A DNA stretch of 38,183 nucleotides from an uncultured Alphaproteobacteria bacterium (lineage in GTDB: Bacteria; Pseudomonadota; Alphaproteobacteria; RF32; CAG-239): NCBI GenBank assembly GCA_944391475.1, contig CALXTR010000013.1, positions 1 through 38,183 of the forward strand, read 5' to 3'. Shown in pieces: positions 26,521-33,258 of the stretch. The translations under genes were made by a program, and so were the position numbers. The stretch's first letter is position 1; every line of letters starts with the position of its first letter. The notes beneath the pieces were generated by a model. That model was not told the DNA's origin. It searched no databases and saw nothing but the letters and a program-made list of their open reading frames with translations.

Positions 26521-26543
26521 AATCCCGCTATGGGATTTTTTTT
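26521..26543 (+). terminator. Terminator between 6S RNA and the metallophosphoesterase
   Basis: Stem AATCCC / GGGATT (26521-26526 with 26532-26537) and a run of eight T (26536-26543), only 5 nt before the Shine-Dalgarno of the next gene. It may end ssrS and set readthrough into the metallophosphoesterase. Confidence 0.75.
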
Positions 26544-26561
26544 GTTCTAAGGAGCGGTACT

Positions 26562-27347
26562 TTGAAGTTTGTATACTGCGGAGATGTAGTAGCCAGAGCC
26601 GGACGCGAGGCGGTCTTAAATAATTTGTCAGCATTAAAAGAAACTTATAAGCCAGATGCGGTGATTGTGAATATTGAAAATGCCGCACACGGATTTGGCG
26701 CAACTCCTGGAATTTGCCGCGACTTTTTGGAAAAAGGGGTTGATGCTTTGGTTACCGGAAACCATGTATGGCAACAACGCGAACTCATTCCTTTTTTAGA
26801 CGATTGCAAAAAAATTGTCCGACCGCTTAATTACCCTCCCCATCTACCGGGGCGCGGATATTGCGAACTCGAACTTGCCAACGGCAAAAAGCTTCTTATT
26901 GTTCAGCTCCAAGGGCGCTTGTTTATGGAGGCAATTGACTGTCCGGCACAAGCTATCGACAACTTGCTTAAGACCTACCAGCTGGGGCGCAACGTCGATG
27001 CCATATTGGTAGATTTTCATGCCGAAGCCACGGCTGAAAAAGTAAGTATGGGGCATTATCTTGACGGACGTGTATCGGCAGTGATTGGTTCGCATACTCA
27101 TATTCCCACCGCAGATGCTGTCATTCGTCCTAACGGGACTGCTTATTTGACCGATGTCGGAATGTGCGGTGATTATAACTCGGTTATCGGTTTTGAAAAA
27201 GAAGAGCCCATCAATCGATTGACCCGCAAATATACCGGAAGCAGATTAGTGCCGGCCACAGGGAAAGGTACACTTTATGGAGTGTTAATTGAAACCGACG
27301 ATAAAACCGGTTTGGCAACCAATATTCAACAGATTGTGATGAAATAG
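26562..27347 (+). CDS. YmdB/TIGR00282-type metallophosphoesterase
   Basis: Proteins of this family (YmdB in Bacillus) are cyclic-nucleotide phosphodiesterases with a di-metal centre. The 261-residue protein has G-D-V-V-A-R-A-G-R at the N-terminus, N-I-E-N-A-A-H-G-F-G-A-T, the G-N-H-V-W motif, D-F-H-A-E-A-T-A-E-K and G-S-H-T-H-I-P-T-A-D. The start is TTG 26562, with a clear AAGGAG 7 nt upstream and no in-frame ATG nearby. In other alphaproteobacteria the gene also lies downstream of zapA-ssrS. Confidence 0.9.
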   Translation: MKFVYCGDVVARAGREAVLNNLSALKETYKPDAVIVNIENAAHGFGATPGICRDFLEKGVDALVTGNHVWQQRELIPFLDDCKKIVRPLNYPPHLPGRGYCELELANGKKLLIVQLQGRLFMEAIDCPAQAIDNLLKTYQLGRNVDAILVDFHAEATAEKVSMGHYLDGRVSAVIGSHTHIPTADAVIRPNGTAYLTDVGMCGDYNSVIGFEKEEPINRLTRKYTGSRLVPATGKGTLYGVLIETDDKTGLATNIQQIVMK

Positions 27348-27382
27348 CTATTTCTAAGAAAAAAGACGGCACAAAAATATAG

Positions 27383-27877
27383 TTAGTCAATGTTGTCATT
27401 GAGGAGATTGTTTGTCGGTCGCGAAACCGAAATTATCAGATTGCGGATGTCTTGTTGTAATTGGCGATTTTTGATTTTCTCAAGAGCGATGATGAGTTCC
27501 AGATTGCTGTTTTGGGTTAGCGGGTCGGATGAGAAATCAAGCATCACCGGAGGGGTATTGGAACAATAAAGACGGCGGGGGCTATATTGGTCGAGCTCAT
27601 CATCAATACCCTCATAGAAAAATGTTACCGGAACTTTTAGCACCACAGATATATCCCAAAGGCGGCTGACACTAATCCGATTGGTGCCTTTTTCATATTT
27701 TTGGAGTTGCTGAAAAGCTATGCTTAATAATTGGGCCAAATCCATTTGCGACATTTGGAGTATCTCGCGGCGTAGTCTTATTCGCTTACCAACATAAACA
27801 TCTATGGGGTTGGGGGCTCCATTCATCATTTTGCCGCGAGATTGACGATGAGTAAGACTAGTGCTTTGGTATGACAT
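27383..27877 (-). CDS. XRE-family helix-turn-helix regulator
   Basis: A 164-residue DNA-binding protein with an N-terminal XRE domain: D-V-Y-V-G-K-R-I-R-L-R-R, M-S-Q-M-D-L-A-Q-L-L-S-I-A-F-Q-Q-L-Q-K-Y-E-K-G-T-N-R-I and V-P-V-T-F-F-Y-E-G, the form common in alphaproteobacterial repressors. The C-terminal half is unlike known sensor domains. I start at MSYQSTS (27877), which has AAAGAG upstream; a longer frame to 27970 would run through the ncRNA terminator. A perfect inverted repeat GGCGG-5-CCGCC (27907-27921) in its leader may be an operator for autoregulation. Confidence 0.82.
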   Translation of the reverse strand: MSYQSTSLTHRQSRGKMMNGAPNPIDVYVGKRIRLRREILQMSQMDLAQLLSIAFQQLQKYEKGTNRISVSRLWDISVVLKVPVTFFYEGIDDELDQYSPRRLYCSNTPPVMLDFSSDPLTQNSNLELIIALEKIKNRQLQQDIRNLIISVSRPTNNLLNDNID

Positions 27878-27906
27878 TTTGCGCTCTTTAAATATGATTT
27901 TATTCA

Positions 27907-27921
27907 GGCGGAGAAACCGCC
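27907..27921. promoter_or_regulatory. Inverted repeat in the leader of the XRE gene
   Basis: A perfect 5-bp inverted repeat GGCGG/CCGCC with a 5-nt spacer lies 30 nt upstream of the XRE start. It could be a regulator binding site or an mRNA hairpin; on sequence alone both are open. Confidence 0.35.
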
Positions 27922-27950
27922 AACAAAGTTTTTGAAGATGATTTAGGAAT

Positions 27951-27979
27951 AAAAAAACCACCTTAAGCACAAAGGTGGT
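27951..27979 (-). terminator. Rho-independent terminator of the ncRNA
   Basis: On the minus strand: stem ACCACCTT / AAGGTGGT (27972-27979 with 27957-27964), a 7-nt loop, then seven T (27951-27957). Confidence 0.88.
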
Positions 27980-28206
27980 CGGGAAGTTCGTAAATCATAT
28001 TAGGTAAAATGACCCTCTAGCCTTTCAGCCGAAGCTTTGAACATACGCTAAAAGCTCCCCGACCATATTGCTATGAATCGGGGATATATTTATTGTCAGC
28101 CAAATTACAACTGACAATATAACGATGTTATATCCTAACACCGTACCTAATAGAGGCTTACGACAGCCCGCACCTAGGTGCTAAACAGCACTATTCGTAC
28201 TGTCTG
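27951..28206 (-). ncRNA. Structured non-coding RNA of about 255 nt, family unknown
   Basis: The 454 bp between the XRE start and the next gene contain no credible coding frame but dense secondary structure, flanked by a promoter (28212-28239) and a terminator (27951-27979). Helices: ATTGTCAG/CTGACAAT (28092-28099 with 28111-28118), ATATAAC/GTTATAT (28117-28133), a 7-bp TCCCCGA/TCGGGGA (28056-28062 with 28078-28084), and a competing 10-bp pairing of 28055-28064 with 27977-27986. Long-range complements 27999-28006/28144-28151 and 28014-28019/28151-28156 cross each other, as in a pseudoknot or switch. It is not a recognisable tmRNA, RNase P, SRP or 6S RNA. Confidence 0.6.
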
Positions 28207-28211
28207 CCCCC

Positions 28212-28239
28212 AATATACCCGAATTTTATTAATTTGCAA
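28212..28239 (-). promoter_or_regulatory. Sigma70-like promoter of the ncRNA
   Basis: On the minus strand: TTGCAA (28234-28239), a 16-nt spacer and TATATT (28212-28217). Transcription would begin near 28206 at the G-rich stretch. Confidence 0.6.
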
Positions 28240-28272
28240 CTAAAAACTATATCTACGCAAAGTATCTCCCCA

Positions 28273-28397
28273 TTTACCATATCTTCAAGTTTTAGCATTA
28301 TCATTACCCTAACTAAACTTGCGAGGTGGTGATGAAAAAATTTGTTTTTGCTTTGATTATGGCAATATTGCTCAGCACAAATGCTCAGGCTGAAACT
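28273..28397 (+). repeat. Repeat: promoter, leader and signal-peptide block, copy 1
   Basis: About 125 bp nearly identical to 33133-33258, covering the upstream region, ribosome binding site and the whole signal peptide of the downstream gene. The non-coding half also recurs at 31123-31190. Confidence 0.9.
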
Positions 28398-28784
28398 TCC
28401 AATTTTGTTTCAGATTATGAAAAAGAACTAGCGAATTGTTTAGAGAATTATAAACAACAACAAAAACAATGTAGCGAAACTTGGAGTATGAAATGCTATA
28501 ATCTACTTACAAAAATTAATCAAAATGCTCGTCTATGCTATAAAAACACTGCAACCACTATTTTAACGAAATTTTACAATTTATCAAATAAAGAAGCTCA
28601 AACTAAAATAGACCAATATGTCAGCTTTATTTATAATGAATATTTATTTGTATATAATAATACTGACTACTGTGTAAAAAATAATTGTGGTGTATCGCCT
28701 TATTTATATAGCGAATACACCACAACACAAGAGCTTTATGAGTATGTTTATAAAATGATTAAGTCAGTATCTGCACACAATTAG
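28332..28784 (+). CDS. Exported cysteine-containing protein, candidate immunity protein (module A)
   Basis: A signal peptide MKKFVFALIMAILLSTNAQA precedes about 130 mostly helical residues with cysteines in a C-x(10)-C-x(7)-C...C...C-x(4)-C arrangement. The mature part shares a pattern with the gene at 33193 (cysteine before a helix, then M-K-C-Y/F-S-C-Y, a later C...C pair, and a C-terminal E-L-Y/L-N helix) but is strongly diverged. It is convergent with a GH108-like hydrolase, the stop codons overlapping in TTAG. I infer a periplasmic inhibitor of that hydrolase. ATG 28332 is chosen over two preceding GTG codons, with GAGG 5 nt upstream. Confidence 0.65.
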   Translation: MKKFVFALIMAILLSTNAQAETSNFVSDYEKELANCLENYKQQQKQCSETWSMKCYNLLTKINQNARLCYKNTATTILTKFYNLSNKEAQTKIDQYVSFIYNEYLFVYNNTDYCVKNNCGVSPYLYSEYTTTQELYEYVYKMIKSVSAHN

Positions 28785-29431
28785 TATTTATCAAATCTTC
28801 TTTTATGACCCTTTTCAAATACACGTTGTGATGGGTCGTTATTTAAATACTGTTCTTCTATGCTTTTTACATTTTCAATAAATTTCTGTTTAAGAATTTT
28901 ATAGTTAGCATTTTTTAATGACCTTAAAGTATCTACACCTATTATACCATCGTCTTTAACTCCGAATGCTCTTTGCAAATTTTTAATTGCCGTTGGTTGC
29001 CCTTGAACTATACTATCGTCTAAAACGATATCCGCAAACTCATCCGGGAGTTGGTAAATATTGGTATTTTTCCAATAATCCCGATATAAAATCATATTTG
29101 CTCTTTCTCTGGTTAGGTTTTTGATATCTTCATTGGGATACCAGAGACTACTTATTCCATATTTAGTTTCCCCTCCTCTATCTGCCGGATGATTAATATA
29201 TCCTCCTTCATTAATTTTTACTCTCTGTTCCATGATATTGTGGAAGCGTTTATCATTAACCATTTCATCAATATCTTTTTTCCCAAATCCTGCACCATAT
29301 CGAGAATAATCGATGTTACTATGCTTATTATCATTGAGAGTATTACCCTGAATATTGGGGTTGTTGTGATGAGAAGGTGAACTATTTTCCGCCAGTTGGG
29401 TTGAGGGGCTTGGTTGATTAGCACTCCCCAA
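28781..29431 (-). CDS. GH108-like muramidase cassette without N-terminal region (module A)
   Basis: The C-terminal half is a GH108-type lysozyme: I-N-E75-G-G-Y-I-N-H-P-A-D-R-G-G-E-T-K-Y-G-I-S with E75 as the expected catalytic acid, followed by a PG_binding_3-like part (Q-R-A-F-G-V-K-D-D-G-I-I-G). The N-terminal linker (S-S-S-S-G-L-G-L-G-S-A-N) matches the full-length genes at 30016 and 31977, but the shared head is missing: upstream homology runs only to about 29491 and then meets the membrane-protein gene. No ATG is available; the given start is a TTG. It may be a silent cassette or a remnant. Confidence 0.68.
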   Translation of the reverse strand: MGSANQPSPSTQLAENSSPSHHNNPNIQGNTLNDNKHSNIDYSRYGAGFGKKDIDEMVNDKRFHNIMEQRVKINEGGYINHPADRGGETKYGISSLWYPNEDIKNLTRERANMILYRDYWKNTNIYQLPDEFADIVLDDSIVQGQPTAIKNLQRAFGVKDDGIIGVDTLRSLKNANYKILKQKFIENVKSIEEQYLNNDPSQRVFEKGHKRRFDKY

Positions 29432-29491
29432 GCCTAAGCCGCTTGAACTTGACTTCGTCGATGTCGTACCGTTTGGGGCTTGTTTATCCTT
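29290..29491 (-). repeat. Repeat: linker and cassette start, copy A
   Basis: About 200 bp nearly identical to 34253-34455. They code for the Ser/Gly linker and the first part of the GH108-like cassette; similarity then drops sharply in the catalytic part. Confidence 0.9.
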
Positions 29492-29496
29492 ATTTC

Positions 29497-30003
29497 TTAT
29501 GAGTTTGAGGAGGCTTTACTTTCTATCTTATTAAAAGAAATAATTATTAAGCTACCATAAATAATTAATGGTAAGAAAAAGAGTATTGTTCCAAGAATGG
29601 CATTTCCCAGACTGCCAAGTGTTAAGATAATATTCTTTTGTTTGAACAAAAAACACAAATAAACAAATATATACAATAACCACTCAGGAATTATCACTTG
29701 CCAAGATAAGGCTTGAGATAAATAATTTTTGCCATAAAATTTCAGTCCAGTGTAGAGAGGAAAAGCTAGAATATAAAAACAAATGATTGTAAATGCTTCA
29801 TAACGACATGGGGCTTGTTCATCTTTTCTAAACCAATGAAAATAGTTATTCCAACCAAATTCCAGATAGTTTTGGATTTGGGCGCCCCATGCCGGAGTAA
29901 TACAGATTTCGCCACTTTGATGGTCGTTCGTCATCATTGTTCCCCACAGTAGAGACAAAACAATAATCAGTAGCTCTAGTATAATGTATTTTACTATTTT
30001 CAT
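29497..30003 (-). CDS. Small polytopic membrane protein, candidate immunity protein (module B)
   Basis: 168 residues with about four hydrophobic helices (roughly 5-23, 70-90, 103-118, 130-153), a periplasmic-looking loop with two cysteines (E-I-C-I-T, A-P-C-R-Y) and a short polar tail. No family is recognised. It starts 12 nt after the SLT-like hydrolase on the same strand, so they are co-transcribed. By analogy with effector/immunity pairs it may protect against that hydrolase; this is inference. Its stop lies just before the truncated module A cassette. Confidence 0.6.
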   Translation of the reverse strand: MKIVKYIILELLIIVLSLLWGTMMTNDHQSGEICITPAWGAQIQNYLEFGWNNYFHWFRKDEQAPCRYEAFTIICFYILAFPLYTGLKFYGKNYLSQALSWQVIIPEWLLYIFVYLCFLFKQKNIILTLGSLGNAILGTILFFLPLIIYGSLIIISFNKIESKASSNS

Positions 30004-30015
30004 TGGTTTCTCTTT

Positions 30016-30951
30016 TTACTTGCTTTTTATCTGAGGACGAATTCTGGATGTATCCCAAGATTTATTTTTATAATATTCTTTTGTCCGAGCTCCGTAATCA
30101 TTTACCTCTTTTAATCCTGTACCATTCCACAAAGTAGCGATTTTGGCAATATCTTTATCCGGGACAGCATCATATATTGATTTAAGAACCCTTACGCCTA
30201 GTTCTATGTTTTGCTCAGGATTATTAACATCATATTGTTTTCCTTGAAAATTGCCCCAAGTTTTTCCTTGAATATTCATAGGACGCACACTGCTTGAAAG
30301 ACCTGCCAAATCAGCAAGATGATCTATTCCAAAACGATGATAATCCGATGCTTCACTATATAATATAGATTTTGCTATATCTGGGTCAAGATTATATTGT
30401 GTGGCATATTTTTCAATTTGAGATGCATATTTGTTAACATAATATTCTCCTAAACTAGGACTATGATCTAACTTAAGTTTTCCACTAGCATTAGGATTAT
30501 CAGCAATATTAATATAAATTTTTTTGCCTGATTTAAGAGCATCTATTCGGTCTTTAGCACTCATTTCATTTCCATTTATTGAGATTGGAGGATTTTTAAT
30601 TTCCTGTTTTATGTCAATTTTGGGAGAGCTTTTCGCCCATGGGGTTGGCGTGCTTGGTTGATTAGCACTCCCCAATCCTAAGCCGCTTGAACTTGACTTT
30701 GTCGATGTCGTGGAGTTATGGTCTTGTTTATCCTTTAGACCCGCTAATAGCAAGTTGGTCGGTTTGGGCTCAGGCGATTTAGGACTAAAATCATTTTCCA
30801 GCAAATTATTGGGACTATACTTATAGGCTTGTTCGAGCTTATTTTCCGCTGATTTATTTGACATCAGAACCGAACCTTTGTCGCGTTCTTCTTGGCGGCG
30901 TCTTTCTTCTTCGGGGTCTTCTTGAATGATGTACTGGATTAAATTACTCAT
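30016..30951 (-). CDS. Full-length effector-like protein with SLT-like lytic transglycosylase domain (module B)
   Basis: 311 residues without a signal peptide. Residues 1-97 are the shared head (M-S-N-L-I-Q-Y-I-I-Q-E-D-P-E-E-E-R-R-R-Q start, K-P-T-N-L-L-L-A-G-L-K-D-K-Q and S-S-S-S-G-L-G-L-G-S-A-N linker). Residues 170-305 look like a soluble lytic transglycosylase: Y-A-S-Q-I-E-K-Y-A, S-I-L-Y-S-E200-A-S with E200 as likely catalytic acid, N-I-E-L-G-V-R-V-L, and A-T-L-W-N-G-T-G...Y-G-A-R-T-K-E-Y-Y. It would cleave glycan strands of peptidoglycan. A terminator-like hairpin sits in its leader. Confidence 0.72.
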   Translation of the reverse strand: MSNLIQYIIQEDPEEERRRQEERDKGSVLMSNKSAENKLEQAYKYSPNNLLENDFSPKSPEPKPTNLLLAGLKDKQDHNSTTSTKSSSSGLGLGSANQPSTPTPWAKSSPKIDIKQEIKNPPISINGNEMSAKDRIDALKSGKKIYINIADNPNASGKLKLDHSPSLGEYYVNKYASQIEKYATQYNLDPDIAKSILYSEASDYHRFGIDHLADLAGLSSSVRPMNIQGKTWGNFQGKQYDVNNPEQNIELGVRVLKSIYDAVPDKDIAKIATLWNGTGLKEVNDYGARTKEYYKNKSWDTSRIRPQIKSK

Positions 30952-31190
30952 TTTGCTTATCCTTTCTAAATATTTAAAACAAAAAAATCCGAAGAACTTA
31001 ATCTTCGGATTTTACGCGCACTTATCCCAAGTGACAGATTATTAATAGCAAAATCAAACACAATTTTCAAGCTCAAACATTGCTTTATCAACAACTTTTA
31101 GGAAATATATCCTCGCACTATATTTACCATATCTTCAAGTTTTAGCATTATCATTAACCTTAACTAAACTTGCGAGGTGGTGATGAAAAA
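30652..31190. repeat. Long repeat, copy 1 (effector head plus divergent promoter region)
   Basis: About 540 bp nearly identical to 32661-33200: it codes for the shared effector head, then the leader hairpin, the divergent intergenic region and the start of the plus-strand gene. There is one single-base length difference (in the A run before the hairpin). Confidence 0.92.
30981..31013 (-). terminator. Terminator-like hairpin in the leader of the module B effector
   Basis: Minus-strand 12-bp stem (31002-31013 with 30984-30995; core TCCGAAGA) followed by seven T (30981-30987), 30 nt upstream of the start codon at 30951. It looks like an attenuator, since no gene lies upstream of it on this strand. 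Confidence 0.78.
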
Positions 31191-31959
31191 GATTTTAGGT
31201 TATGGAGGTTGTATAATCATTTTACTGATTAGTGCTTGTAGTATGTTTAACCAAAATAATGAAGAAAAATTTGTTAACCCTCTGTTTTACAAAACATTAA
31301 TTTCTATTTCTCATTTTACGGATAAAGCTAAAATCACGCCATCAAGTGTGAATATTGTAGAAATGGGGGGATTTGAACGCAATTACAAATGTAATTTGGT
31401 TAACAATCAGATGGATAGCATTACGTTAGATTGCCAGAAATCTGATAATGTTTCTAAAAAAGATAAAACAGTCTCTTTTACTTATATTATTAAACCTTGT
31501 AATCAAGAAAACGCTTGCTTGGATGAAGGTGCTTGGCTCGTTTACCAAAAGATGGAACCCTATATTCTTGAAAAAACAACAGTCTATATTATACCATCTA
31601 AATCTGATGATGCCCCAAAAGATAAATTTGTAAATCCTTTATTTTATAAAAAATTATCTCCTATATCCCGAGGGGCGAGACCAACATTTTTGACGCCAAC
31701 ATCGCAAACATATTTTGATTTAGGTAATAACAAAGTGGTGAGGCCATGTAAAATGTTGGAAAATACACCGATGTTTATCACATTGGAATGTTCTTTTTAT
31801 AATGATTTTCTTAAAAGTATACAAACCGATGTATATAGATATACATTGAAGAAGTGTGATGAGCAAAAAGAGTATTGTTTTGAGGGAGAATGGTTTGTAC
31901 TTGAAAAAATGAACGGGGTTGCAACCTTTGTGATAGATAAAAAAGATATGGGGCAGTAA
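31183..31959 (+). CDS. Tandem-duplicated lipoprotein, candidate immunity protein (module C)
   Basis: 258 residues with a lipoprotein signal (lipobox I-S-A-C). The mature part is two repeats of about 110 residues, each starting with K-F-V-N-P-L-F-Y-K and each with four cysteines (K-C-N, D-C-Q, P-C-N, A-C-L in the first; P-C-K, E-C-S, K-C-D, Y-C-F in the second) and a G-x-W-x-V/L-x-x-K-M ending. It is convergent with the T4-lysozyme-like effector, 17 nt apart, with a hairpin over the stop codon (31950-31969). Promoter and leader match the other plus-strand genes. A lysozyme inhibitor role is inferred. Confidence 0.66.
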   Translation: MKKILGYGGCIIILLISACSMFNQNNEEKFVNPLFYKTLISISHFTDKAKITPSSVNIVEMGGFERNYKCNLVNNQMDSITLDCQKSDNVSKKDKTVSFTYIIKPCNQENACLDEGAWLVYQKMEPYILEKTTVYIIPSKSDDAPKDKFVNPLFYKKLSPISRGARPTFLTPTSQTYFDLGNNKVVRPCKMLENTPMFITLECSFYNDFLKSIQTDVYRYTLKKCDEQKEYCFEGEWFVLEKMNGVATFVIDKKDMGQ

Positions 31960-31976
31960 AAACTGCCCCTTCGTGA

Positions 31977-32960
31977 CTACCAAGATTTGATATTTCTTAT
32001 CTGTTGTTCACTCCACTTGTTTCGTTTTAAATCAACATCTTTGCGATGTACATTTTTGAGAATGCCTTCATCGCCAAACAAGTTTTTATCAGCAATGGCC
32101 TTTCTGAGCTTTGGCCATTTCTTTGCTGAAACATTTCCGGTATTGAATTTTATATCCAATAATACATTTTGTAATTCGGGAGGAAAAGAATCAAAATTCT
32201 CAAATTCTGTTTGCAGATATTTAATATCTTCTTGTAAATGTTGTTTGAGTAATTTATCCATTTCCTCATTGTTTAATCTCAATTGGCTATAATTCTTATA
32301 AGCATCAGCTTTTTTATTATTTTTTATTACGTTGCCATTAATATCTTTGTTTTGTAGTCCCGTATCAATTTCTTTTTGATAGACATCAAAAGCAGTTCTT
32401 TTTTCCGCCTCTGATGCAGACTTGCCATTAATTTTCCAATTTATGTTTTTAAAAGTATTCCAGTCGTTTACATTGGCTCCAATACCACTTGTTTTATTCC
32501 ACGTTGTATCAATATAAATATGATTTTTAGGTTCTTCCATTTGGTACAAAACAGGTGTCATTCTAGACATTAAATCTTCAGCGGAAGAATTTGTGCTTGA
32601 GGAAGACATTTGGCTGGCATTATGAGAAGGTGGATTAGTTTCCGCCAGTTGGGTTGAGGGGCTTGGTGGATTAGCACTACCCAAGCCTAAGCCGCTTGAA
32701 CTTGACTTTGTCGGTGTCGTACCGTTTGGGTCTTGTTTATCCTTTAGCCCTGCTAATAGCAAGTTGGTCGGTTTGGGCTCAGTTGATTTAGAACTAAAAT
32801 CATTTTCCAGCAAATTATTGGGACTATACTTATAGGCTTGTTCGGGCTTATTTTCCGATGATTTATTTGACATCAGAATCGAACCTTTGTCGCGTTCTTC
32901 TTGGCGGCGTCTTTCTTCTTCGGGGTCTTCTTGAATGATATATTGGATTAAATTACTCAT
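31977..32960 (-). CDS. Full-length effector-like protein with GH24/T4-lysozyme-like domain (module C)
   Basis: 327 residues from MSNLIQ, preceded by AAAGGA; a longer frame to 33104 runs through the leader hairpin and is rejected. Residues 1-97 are the shared head, almost identical to the gene at 30016. Residues 130-327 resemble T4 lysozyme: E142, Y149, D151, T157, G159 and G161 match E11, Y18, D20, T26, G28 and G30 of T4 with identical spacing. A later block F-N-T-G-N-V...W-P-K-L-R-K-A-I fits the family's C-terminal lobe. No signal peptide, so delivery needs another route. Confidence 0.75.
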   Translation of the reverse strand: MSNLIQYIIQEDPEEERRRQEERDKGSILMSNKSSENKPEQAYKYSPNNLLENDFSSKSTEPKPTNLLLAGLKDKQDPNGTTPTKSSSSGLGLGSANPPSPSTQLAETNPPSHNASQMSSSSTNSSAEDLMSRMTPVLYQMEEPKNHIYIDTTWNKTSGIGANVNDWNTFKNINWKINGKSASEAEKRTAFDVYQKEIDTGLQNKDINGNVIKNNKKADAYKNYSQLRLNNEEMDKLLKQHLQEDIKYLQTEFENFDSFPPELQNVLLDIKFNTGNVSAKKWPKLRKAIADKNLFGDEGILKNVHRKDVDLKRNKWSEQQIRNIKSW

Positions 32961-33200
32961 TTTGCTTATCCTTTCTAAATATTTAAAACAAAAAAAATCC
33001 GAAGAACTTAGTCTTCGGATTTTACGCGCACTTATCCCAAGTGACAGATCATTAATAGCAAAATCAAACACAATTTTCAAGCTCAAACATTGCTTTATCA
33101 ACAACTTTTAGGAAATATATCCTCGCACTATATTTACCATATCTTCAAGTTTTAGCATTATCATTACCACTAACTAAACTTGCGAGGTAGTGATGAAAAA
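32661..33200. repeat. Long repeat, copy 2 (effector head plus divergent promoter region)
   Basis: Partner of 30652-31190, covering the head of the module C effector, its leader and the promoter side of the module D plus-strand gene. Confidence 0.92.
32991..33023 (-). terminator. Terminator-like hairpin in the leader of the module C effector
   Basis: Same 12-bp stem (33012-33023 with 32994-33005) and T run as the hairpin at 30981-31013. The copies differ at one loop base and one A in the run, so the structure is preserved. Confidence 0.78.
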
Positions 33201-33258
33201 ATTTGTTTTTGCTTTGGTTATGGCAATATTGCTCAGCACAAATGCTCAGGCTGAAACT
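33133..33258 (+). repeat. Repeat: promoter, leader and signal-peptide block, copy 2
   Basis: Near-identical to 28273-28397; the signal-peptide parts differ by a single base, after which the two genes diverge at once. Confidence 0.9.

Noticed and set aside
27951..28206. tmRNA or RNase P RNA on the minus strand
   Set aside because: No ANDNYA-like tag frame, no T-arm with CCA, and no GAGGAAAGTCC box were found, and the length is too short for RNase P.
32961..33104. Forty-eight extra codons in front of MSNLIQ in the module C effector
   Set aside because: They run through the leader hairpin and promoter region; the paralogue at 30951 lacks them, and AAAGGA lies just before MSNLIQ.
28273..33258. 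CRISPR array or insertion sequence as source of the repeats
   Set aside because: The repeats are 125-540 bp, coding or promoter blocks, with no spacers, no terminal inverted repeats and no transposase.
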